A stretch of 33,107 nt of DNA, taken from Syntrophus sp964555065 (GTDB taxonomy: Bacteria > Desulfobacterota > Syntrophia > Syntrophales > Syntrophaceae). Position numbers and translations under genes: made by a program. Of this stretch, positions 23,646 to 30,191 are shown in pieces. Below the pieces are notes generated by a model. The model made no database searches. It saw only the letters and a program-made list of their open reading frames with translations, and was not told the origin of the DNA. The stretch is from assembly GCA_964555065.1 (NCBI GenBank), contig CAZKRB010000032.1, forward strand, positions 1 through 33,107. The letters are read 5' to 3'. Every line of letters starts with the position of its first letter. Within the stretch, counting starts at the first letter, position 1.

Positions 23646-24683
23646 TCAGGCCTGAACCGCAACCTGCTTCAGCACATCCAGCTGATCCAGCGCCATGCCG
23701 GCGCCGATGGCAACGGTGGTCAGGGGGTCGTCGGCAATGGTGATCGGCAGGCCCGTTTCTTCCCGAATCAGAACATCCAGTTTCCTGAGCAGGGCGCCGC
23801 CCCCGGTCAAGACGATTCCACGATCCACGATATCGCCGGCCAGTTCCGGAGGCGCATTCTCCAAGGCATCCCGGATGGTATCCACAATGATCTTGATCGG
23901 TTCCATAATGGCTTCCCGGATTTCTTCGGAATTGATTTCCACCGTTTTCGGAATGCCGGAAATCAGATCCCGTCCCTTCACATCCACCGTGCGGATTTCA
24001 TCTTCCGGATAGGCGCAGCCGATCGTCGTCTTGATGATTTCTCCCGTGCGCTCCCCAATGAGGAGACTGTATTTTCTCTTGATGAAGTTGACGATCTCCG
24101 TATCGATCTTGTCCCCCGCCACCCGAACCGACTGAGAATACACGATGCCGGCCAGGGAAATGACGGCCACTTCCGTGGTTCCGCCGCCGATGTCCACGAT
24201 CATGGAACTCGTCGGTTCCGAGACGGGAAGTCCCGCACCGATGGCGGCCGCCATCGGTTCCTCGATGAGATAGATTTCCCGAGCGCCGGCCGATTCAACG
24301 GTTTCCCGGACGGCCCTTCTCTCCACCTGGGTGATTCCGGAGGGAATGGACACAATGATTCTGGGCCTGACCAGCTTCCTGCGATTGTGCACACGGAGAA
24401 TGAAATGCCGGAGCATGGCTTCCGTGATGTCAAAGTCGGCGATCACGCCCTCCCGCATCGGCCGGATTGCAACGATGTTTCCTGGTGTTCTCCCGAGCAT
24501 TTTCTTTGCCTCGGTCCCCACGGCCAGCACTTTCTTGACCCCCCGGGAATCTTTATGAACCGCAACGACGGAAGGTTCACTTAAGACAATGCCCTTGTTC
24601 TTGACATAAACAAGCGTATTGGCTGTTCCCAGATCGATGGCCAGATCGTTGGAAAACTTTCCCAAGATGAAATCGAAGAGCAA
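23646..24683 (-). CDS. mreB: rod shape-determining protein MreB (actin homologue)
   Basis: A 345-aa bacterial actin. The ATP-binding phosphate-1 motif AIDLGTANTLVYVKNKG is at ~15-31, phosphate-2 is MIVDIGGGTTEVAVISL, and the adenosine motif is IVLTGGGALLRKLD near residue 290. The membrane-binding N-terminal MLFDFILGKFSND is present. The start codon is TTG (24683) with GGGGGAAGG immediately upstream; no ATG fits, and starting here matches MreB homologues. It is the first gene of the cell-elongation operon and is divergent from the PpiD-like gene. Confidence 0.97.
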   Translation of the reverse strand: MLFDFILGKFSNDLAIDLGTANTLVYVKNKGIVLSEPSVVAVHKDSRGVKKVLAVGTEAKKMLGRTPGNIVAIRPMREGVIADFDITEAMLRHFILRVHNRRKLVRPRIIVSIPSGITQVERRAVRETVESAGAREIYLIEEPMAAAIGAGLPVSEPTSSMIVDIGGGTTEVAVISLAGIVYSQSVRVAGDKIDTEIVNFIKRKYSLLIGERTGEIIKTTIGCAYPEDEIRTVDVKGRDLISGIPKTVEINSEEIREAIMEPIKIIVDTIRDALENAPPELAGDIVDRGIVLTGGGALLRKLDVLIREETGLPITIADDPLTTVAIGAGMALDQLDVLKQVAVQA

Positions 24684-24754
24684 TGTCCTTCCCCCTAATT
24701 TTATTCATGGAATATCTGCCCGAAGGGTTATGGACCCCTGGCTGCAGGATGCTT

Positions 24755-24783
24755 CCTATAACTTATTTCCGGACCCTTAGCAA
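24755..24783 (-). promoter_or_regulatory. candidate sigma70-type promoter for mreB operon
   Basis: On the minus strand TTGCTA (24778-24783), a 17-nt spacer and TATAGG (24755-24760), 72 nt before the mreB start. Each hexamer matches consensus at 4 of 6. For the divergent gene at 24870 a TATACT (24822-24827) is a possible -10, without a good -35. Confidence 0.4.
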
Positions 24784-24869
24784 TCCATTTTTCCAAAATA
24801 AGATTGCATTTTACAGGTGACTATACTATCACAAGCGCCACAGATTAATGGAAATCATGGGAGTAAGCG

Positions 24870-26471
24870 ATGCTTGAACTGATGCGGAAACATGCCAAGA
24901 ACTGGCTCATGAAATTCCTTCTGGGAATGATCATTATCGTCTTCATCTTCTATTTCGGATCTCGGACCGGAGAAGAGAGAACCCGGACCGTCGCCGTTGT
25001 GGACGGGAAAGAAATCACGCTGGCTGAGGTCCAGAAGGAATACAGCAATCTTGCCGAGTTTTATCGTCAGCGGTATGGCGGTTCCCTGACTGAGGAGATG
25101 TTCAAAGGGCTGGACCTGAAGCAAAAGGCCCTGGACAGCCTCATTTCCCAGGCGATCATCATGCAGAAGGCCGGGGAGCTTAATCTGACGGCCACGGACG
25201 ATGAAGTGAGGCGTGCCATTGCGGCGTACCCAGCCTTCCAGCGCGGCGGAACGTTTAATGAAACGGCCTATCGCCAGATGCTGCGCGCCAACCGGATGAC
25301 TCCCGATGAATTTGAAGCCGCACAGCAGAAAATGCTTTCCGCCGCCAAGCTGGAGCAGCTCATCCAGGAAGCGGTCAAGGTTTCAGACCAGGAAGTCTCT
25401 GATTTTTTCAGTTTTCAGAACGAGCAGATCAACATCAACTATCTGCTCTTTATGCCCGCCGCTTTTAAAAGCAGCATATCGCCCTCCCGGAAGGACCTGG
25501 AGACTTACCTGAAGGATCATGGCAATGAATTCCGCGTTCCCGAAAAGGTGCAGATCAAGGCAATCCTCTTCCCGGGCCGGGATTTCGCCGATCCTGCCGG
25601 CATCTCTGAAGCGGACATTGCTGATTATTATGACCGCCATTCGACAAAATTTGCCCCCAAGGGGGAGAAAGCTCCGCCCCTGGCTGTGGTAAAGGCGCAA
25701 ATTATCGCGGAACTGGCAAAGATGAACGGCATGGCCGCAGCGGCTGAGCAGGCGAAAAAAATCCATGACACGATTTACCAGGAGGAAAATTTCGAGGCCT
25801 ACGCGGCTCAAAACAAGCTGCAAACAGTCACCACCGATACCTTTCCCCTGAACAGCGTTCCCTCACCTTTCGGCAAGGTTGCCGGCGTTGCGCAAATCCT
25901 CGCGGAGCTGAAACAGGATGAAATCAGTAAGGTGTTTTCCGACGAGGAGGGATACTTCTTTTTCAAGGTCGCTTCCCGGAAGCCCGCCTATACCCCGGAG
26001 CTGAAGGACATCGAGCCGGAGGTGGCCAGGCGTTATACGGAGACGGAAGCCCAGAGCCGATGCAAAAAGGCGGCGGAGGGCGCGCTTGCCCTGCTGAAGA
26101 AGGGGAAAGCCCTTTCTCAGGTGGCCCAGGAAAACAAGCTCTCCCCTGCTGAATCGGGATTTTTCAAACCGGGAGCCGCCATTCCCGGACTGGGAACCAA
26201 TCCGGATCTCTCCGCCGCTCTCTATCAGCTCTCGGAGCGCAACCCCATCCCGGAGCGCACCTTCGAAGTCAACGGCGGCGTTGTCGTCGTTTCCTTCAAG
26301 GAGCGGGGGAAAATCGATACGGCGGACTATCAGGCCAAGAGGGACACCTTGAAGCAGCTGTTGCTGATGATGAAGCGCAACGAGTATTTCACCACCTGGC
26401 TTGAAAACACCAAGAGCGGCATGATCAAGGAGGGGAAGCTCAAAATCAAGAAGGACCTCAAAGATCTGTAA
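24870..26471 (+). CDS. PpiD/SurA-like membrane-anchored peptidyl-prolyl isomerase
   Basis: A 533-aa protein with one N-terminal membrane helix (~residues 14-30, LMKFLLGMIIIVFIFYFGS) and a large periplasmic part. The SurA_N-type chaperone domain (~38-180) contains VAVVDGKEITLAEVQKEYSN and KALDSLISQAIIMQKAGEL. A parvulin-type rotamase region (~230-390) runs from VQIKAILFPG to EEGYFFFKVASRKPAY and may be catalytically weak, as in PpiD. A C-terminal helical part (~400-530) closes the chaperone lobe. Expected role: folding of periplasmic and outer-membrane proteins near the translocon. ATG 24870 has GGGAG 8 nt upstream. Transcribed away from mreB; it ends in a convergent gap with the peptidase gene. 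Confidence 0.93.
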   Translation: MLELMRKHAKNWLMKFLLGMIIIVFIFYFGSRTGEERTRTVAVVDGKEITLAEVQKEYSNLAEFYRQRYGGSLTEEMFKGLDLKQKALDSLISQAIIMQKAGELNLTATDDEVRRAIAAYPAFQRGGTFNETAYRQMLRANRMTPDEFEAAQQKMLSAAKLEQLIQEAVKVSDQEVSDFFSFQNEQININYLLFMPAAFKSSISPSRKDLETYLKDHGNEFRVPEKVQIKAILFPGRDFADPAGISEADIADYYDRHSTKFAPKGEKAPPLAVVKAQIIAELAKMNGMAAAAEQAKKIHDTIYQEENFEAYAAQNKLQTVTTDTFPLNSVPSPFGKVAGVAQILAELKQDEISKVFSDEEGYFFFKVASRKPAYTPELKDIEPEVARRYTETEAQSRCKKAAEGALALLKKGKALSQVAQENKLSPAESGFFKPGAAIPGLGTNPDLSAALYQLSERNPIPERTFEVNGGVVVVSFKERGKIDTADYQAKRDTLKQLLLMMKRNEYFTTWLENTKSGMIKEGKLKIKKDLKDL

Positions 26472-26543
26472 GAAGCAAGTCGGGCAGGCATGGTCGGCTC
26501 TCCTTCCCGAGGGACCTTCCCCGGAAAGAGCGAGAAAAGAGCG

Positions 26544-26576
26544 ACCGGGTTGGTCCGGTTCCCGGGCCAACCCGGT
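26544..26576 (-). terminator. GC-rich hairpin in the convergent gap, probable terminator of the GRE-peptidase run
   Basis: Ten-bp perfect stem ACCGGGTTGG (26544-26553) / CCAACCCGGT (26567-26576) with a 13-nt loop. On the minus strand it is followed, after six bases, by TTTT and further pyrimidines; on the plus strand there is no T-run. It is therefore a better stop for the minus-strand genes than for the PpiD-like gene. Confidence 0.4.
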
Positions 26577-26643
26577 GTAACCTGCTGGAATCGATCCCTT
26601 CGCTGCCCGCTTTTCGCCGCGGGCGACGCGGGCGGCTCGATGT

Positions 26644-27564
26644 CTAGGCCTTGAAAAGGCCCGTATCCACCCATTCGCTCTTGATTACCGACCACCAGTC
26701 TTCGGCCAGCCCGTTTTTGACGTATTCATAGGGCAGCCAGCCATACCCGCCGTCCCCCCAGCCGGTCCCCCACGAATTGCGGATCAGGAGCGCACCGGTC
26801 GTCTCAATGCCGTTTTTGTTGGCATTCTTGATTTTCATTCCGTCATCATATCCCACCGCCACGATGGCATGACCGCCTTCGATGTTCTCTCCGGCGGTCG
26901 GATAGGGAATCATCCCTTCCTGTCCGTCGGCCTGATTAATGGACGTATAGACTGTAAACCCGAACATGGAGGGGAGACCGGCCGCCAGGTTGGTTTTGAT
27001 CCTGTTGAGGAGAACATCGGGAGCCGTCCCGGGAGGATCGAGACGGTAGTACTTGATCGCCTGATAGCTCTGGGCATACCCGTAACAGAAGGCCGGCGGC
27101 TCCACGTCAAAATCCTTTATGTTGTACGGCCAGTACTCTTCCGGGGGCACGCCGAAGAGTGCCAGCGCCCCCATGGTTGAGCGAAGGTAGGCGCCCGTAT
27201 CGCCCTTCTCCTTCATCAGGTTGCGGGTTACCTTGTACAGGAAGAGTCGTGAAGCATCGATGTGCTTCCCGAAGGCCCTTCTTTCAAAATACTCGATGAT
27301 GGCGACTCCCGCATTGGCGGTACAGGAACCGAGACTCTCCTGGTCTTCCACGGGAGGGCACCAGGGCCGCAGATCGGCCACCGCCGGCTGTTTTGCCTTG
27401 GACGTCTTGGCAAGCCCCATCTTCGTCAACATCGCCTTGATGGAATCCTTCTGCCCAAGGGCTTTCGCTTTTGAAGAAACCTCGTCATGTTCGACCGTAT
27501 AATCCCTGAAGTCAGGATAATCCGGCCGCCATCCCATTGCCCTCTTTACTTTTGTTTCAGCCAT
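26644..27564 (-). CDS. papain-family (C1A) cysteine peptidase
   Basis: A 306-aa C1-type peptidase. The catalytic residues are Gln75 and Cys81 in DQESLGSCTANA, His232 in EGGHAIVAVGYDD, and Asn263 in IRNSWGTGWGDGGYGWLP. This is the complete Gln-Cys-His-Asn set. No signal peptide is visible, and the ~65-residue N-terminal part (GWRPDYPDFRDYTVEHD) resembles the short region before bacterial C1A domains, so the protein is probably cytosolic or exported by another route. The start ATG 27564 has a perfect AAGGAGGT. It is the last of five same-strand genes starting with the GRE, 74 nt after the DUF6765-like gene. Substrate unknown. Confidence 0.93.
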   Translation of the reverse strand: MAETKVKRAMGWRPDYPDFRDYTVEHDEVSSKAKALGQKDSIKAMLTKMGLAKTSKAKQPAVADLRPWCPPVEDQESLGSCTANAGVAIIEYFERRAFGKHIDASRLFLYKVTRNLMKEKGDTGAYLRSTMGALALFGVPPEEYWPYNIKDFDVEPPAFCYGYAQSYQAIKYYRLDPPGTAPDVLLNRIKTNLAAGLPSMFGFTVYTSINQADGQEGMIPYPTAGENIEGGHAIVAVGYDDGMKIKNANKNGIETTGALLIRNSWGTGWGDGGYGWLPYEYVKNGLAEDWWSVIKSEWVDTGLFKA

Positions 27565-27638
27565 GGAACCCTTACCTCCTTCTTATTGATTTTCATTCCC
27601 CCTTACCGGGTAAGTGGGTGAATGAGCGCCGCCGTGTT

Positions 27639-28727
27639 TTACGCCGCACAGATGCCGTATTTCGGAAGGATATCATGAGCAACCGTAATCCGGTGGAGCT
27701 GCAGGGCGTCATGGAACAGCTTCCAGTTGCTCGTAAGAAAGGCATCCCGGTAGGCATATTCGAAAAGGAGCGGATGCTCATCTGAATCGCCCAAGGCTTG
27801 AGCTTTCCAGGAATTTTCCCCCCTGTCGGCATAGGAGATATCGGCCTTGCCGAAGCTGAAGGCTTTTCCCGACTTGCCGCTGATGGTCTGAAGCCATGCC
27901 TGATGGCGTTCGGCGCCATCCTTGTTTTTCAGCTCGGAAAAGAGCGTCCGGATTTTTTTCCTGTCTTCCTCGCCGATGCCCGTTACCTGCACCGTCGGAA
28001 GGGTATGGCGCCGATACTCCTGCATGGCCCGGCACAGGGCGTCCGCCGCTTCACAGAAGTCTTCCGTGTTGTTGCGTTCAATGACCTGGCCGAGACCGTT
28101 TTTATATCTCCAGGAAAGAAAGGGCATATCGGGAAAAATATTGGCCTGGCCATGGCCCAGAGGAGGGACGGCTTTCCCGAAAATTTCGAAGACTCTGCCG
28201 ACAAAAGCTCCCAATCCGCCTTCGAAGACGCCGCTGCTGCCGACTTCTTCCAGATCGCCGACCCGGTTGATTTCGTGGAGAACTCCCGCAAATCCTCGGT
28301 GCGCCCAGGTATCGGCATAGACATGCATGGTGATCCCCAGGCGGTGCAGGTCGTAGGGCTTGCCATGATCGACGATGGCTGCCCGCACCATCTCCTGGGC
28401 AACCGGGCTGCCGGGCAGTGTCACCAGCTTCTGGATGAAGGTTCCCTTGGGATTCCTTCCCGGCTTGACCGTGCCGTTTCCGGGCAGGAAGTGGAAGGGC
28501 ATCCAGACTTTCTGATTGTCCAGGACGTTGAGATTTTCCGGGTCGACCGTTTTGTGAGACGAACTGGTTCGCTCATAAAGAGCCTTGTTGTCGAAACAGA
28601 TGAATCCGTGCCTGGTGGCATCGTCCACGTACTGGGCGGCATAGGCGATGATGTCGGCATCCTTGTGGACAAATCCAGCCAGCCGCGCTGCCACGTAGGT
28701 TACCGCATGATGAAAATCGATCTGCAT
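27639..28727 (-). CDS. DUF6765-like protein, possible phospholipase C/P1-nuclease-like fold
   Basis: A 362-aa soluble protein. Its start (MQIDFHHAVTYVAARLAGF, then DADIIAYAAQYVDDATRHG) and the motif MHVYADTWAHRGFAGVLHE (~residues 135-153) match my memory of the DUF6765 family. The scattered His/Asp residues (HH near the N-terminus, DD in YVDDATRHG, H-Y-ADTWAH) resemble the zinc ligands of zinc-dependent phospholipase C/P1 nuclease-like helical proteins, which makes a metallo-phosphoesterase role possible but unproved. No signal peptide. Start ATG 28727 has GAGAGGAAG. It lies 49 nt after the GRE activase and 74 nt before the peptidase, so it is probably in the same transcript. Function unknown. 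Confidence 0.82.
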   Translation of the reverse strand: MQIDFHHAVTYVAARLAGFVHKDADIIAYAAQYVDDATRHGFICFDNKALYERTSSSHKTVDPENLNVLDNQKVWMPFHFLPGNGTVKPGRNPKGTFIQKLVTLPGSPVAQEMVRAAIVDHGKPYDLHRLGITMHVYADTWAHRGFAGVLHEINRVGDLEEVGSSGVFEGGLGAFVGRVFEIFGKAVPPLGHGQANIFPDMPFLSWRYKNGLGQVIERNNTEDFCEAADALCRAMQEYRRHTLPTVQVTGIGEEDRKKIRTLFSELKNKDGAERHQAWLQTISGKSGKAFSFGKADISYADRGENSWKAQALGDSDEHPLLFEYAYRDAFLTSNWKLFHDALQLHRITVAHDILPKYGICAA

Positions 28728-28776
28728 GGTCTTCCTCTCTTAGAACGTGAAAGTCAACAGGATGCCTGGCTCGAAA

Positions 28777-29694
28777 TCACGCCGCCGTGCCGAGGCGCCG
28801 GGTTAGCTGTTTCCGGAACTCCTTCCGGAGTTCCTCTTCTTCCTCCGGCCTCAGCGGCCGTTCCGGAAGCCCCGGCGGTGTTTTAATCCCAAGGCTTTTT
28901 CGCTTCTCGATCCCCCCCGGGTGGTACGGAAGAAGATCGCACCGTCCGTATCCCAGCTCTGCCAGGAAAAAGGCTATTTCCTTCAGGTTGCTCCGCGTTG
29001 CCGTGATCCCAGGAACCAGGGGAAGCCGCGGTAGGACCCTGCCGCGGGCCTCTCGCGTCAAGCGCCTGAAGTTCTCGAGAATGACTCCGTTGTCCTTCCC
29101 CGTATAGCGCCGGTGCCGGGCGGAATCGATGAACTTGAGGTCGAACATGATCAGATCGGTAACGGGGAGCACCTGCCGCGAAAAGGCGCGATAGTCAAAA
29201 AGGCCGCAGGTTTGGATGGCCGTATGGAGGTTCTCCTCTTTCAACGCCTTCAGGGCGGCACCCAGGTACGCCATGAAAAGCGTCGGCTCCCCGCCGGAAA
29301 AGGTCACGCCGCCGCCGGAGGCGGCATAAAAATTCGAATCCCGCAGCAGCAATTCCAGCAGTCCCCCAAGGGAATGCCTTCTCCCCATCACCTGGATCGC
29401 CGTGGCGGGACAGCGCTCCGCGCATCTGGCACAGGCGGTGCACCGGCGGCGGTCAATCCGGAGGTCCGGCTTTTCGGAGACGGCCCCTTCCGGACAGACA
29501 GCCCTGCAGGCCCCGCAGGCGATGCATCGGTTCGGATCAAGGGCCATTTCCCGCCCGGCGCGCATGCCTTCCGGGTTGTGGCACCAGATGCAGGAAAGGG
29601 GGCATCCCTTCAGAAAGACCGTGGTCCGGATGCCCGGTCCGTCGTCGAGGGCAAAACGGTGGATATTGAAGATGAGCGGGGCCTCTTCCCTCAT
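28777..29694 (-). CDS. glycyl radical enzyme activating enzyme (radical SAM)
   Basis: A 305-aa activase that makes the glycyl radical on its partner GRE using SAM. The radical SAM cluster is Cys31-x3-Cys35-x2-Cys38 in KGCPLSCIWCHNPEG. Two ferredoxin-type clusters are inserted: Cys57/60/63/67 and Cys85/88/91/95, which is the layout of activases for dehydratase/lyase-type GREs (glycerol dehydratase, HPAD, BSS type) rather than of the smaller PFL activase. The GGE SAM motif is in VTFSGGEPTLF; DLIMFDLKFID and LVPGITATRSN follow. Start ATG 29694 lies 5 nt after the SCP2-like stop with only a weak ribosome-binding site, suggesting translational coupling. Confidence 0.95.
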   Translation of the reverse strand: MREEAPLIFNIHRFALDDGPGIRTTVFLKGCPLSCIWCHNPEGMRAGREMALDPNRCIACGACRAVCPEGAVSEKPDLRIDRRRCTACARCAERCPATAIQVMGRRHSLGGLLELLLRDSNFYAASGGGVTFSGGEPTLFMAYLGAALKALKEENLHTAIQTCGLFDYRAFSRQVLPVTDLIMFDLKFIDSARHRRYTGKDNGVILENFRRLTREARGRVLPRLPLVPGITATRSNLKEIAFFLAELGYGRCDLLPYHPGGIEKRKSLGIKTPPGLPERPLRPEEEEELRKEFRKQLTRRLGTAA

Positions 29695-29699
29695 CCGGT

Positions 29700-30134
29700 T
29701 CAGATGGCCCCGGTAGCCATCAGTTGCAGCCGTTTGGCCATAAAGGCGAATTTGTATAGATAGTTGAGGTTGCCGTCGAGGGACACCTCCTGGCGCAGGA
29801 TGGAGCCGAGGATGTCCGGCTTCGGGGTGAGGAGATAGGCCATGAGCGCCTTGCCGTCCTTGAAATAGACGGTGATATCGGGATCGGGGATTTCCTCTTC
29901 CCGGACTTTCAGGCGGTTGTTCCCGAAGAGGGCCGCCACGGTGATGAGGCCGTCTTTGCTCTTGAACTGATAGCGCCCCTGGAAATGTTCGATGTTTCTC
30001 CGGAAGTTGGGGTCGAAGAGGAAAACGGCCGACATCAGGTTGAGCAGGAGCAGCAGAAAATCCTCGGCAAATTCCGAGGCAAGGCTGTCCGTAAATTTCT
30101 TCATGGCGGCCTGGAGGATCAGATTATCCGGCAT
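29700..30134 (-). CDS. SCP2 (sterol carrier protein 2)-like protein
   Basis: A 144-aa protein. From residue ~50 the pattern GRYQFKSKDGLITVAALF, then PDPDITVYFKDGKALMAYLL, ILRQEVSLDGNLNYLYKF and a C-terminal helix looks like the SCP2 fold, which binds lipids or acyl-CoA in a hydrophobic tunnel. The N-terminal ~45 residues are a hydrophobic helix-rich extension (FAEDFLLLLLNLMSAVFLF) that could be a membrane-associating or dimer helix. The family call is from pattern recognition and not from a search. ATG 30134 has AAGGAG. It sits 57 nt after the GRE and 5 nt before its activase, which ties it to that system. Confidence 0.72.
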   Translation of the reverse strand: MPDNLILQAAMKKFTDSLASEFAEDFLLLLLNLMSAVFLFDPNFRRNIEHFQGRYQFKSKDGLITVAALFGNNRLKVREEEIPDPDITVYFKDGKALMAYLLTPKPDILGSILRQEVSLDGNLNYLYKFAFMAKRLQLMATGAI

Positions 30135-30191
30135 CTATTCTCCTTCGAAGCAAAAGAGCACATTGTGAGAGCACCCCAATGGACGTTTCAT

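Noticed and set aside
23480..23662. 60-codon frame filling the mreB-mreC gap on the minus strand
   Set aside because: TTG start inside the end of mreB, no clear ribosome-binding site and no recognisable feature; considered non-coding.
23547..24584. 345-codon plus-strand open frame opposite mreB
   Set aside because: Antisense shadow; low-complexity His/Asn/Gly-rich translation, no ribosome-binding site pattern, mreB is certain.
27798..28886. 362-codon plus-strand open frame opposite the DUF6765-like gene
   Set aside because: Antisense shadow; the minus-strand frame has a good ribosome-binding site and family-like sequence.
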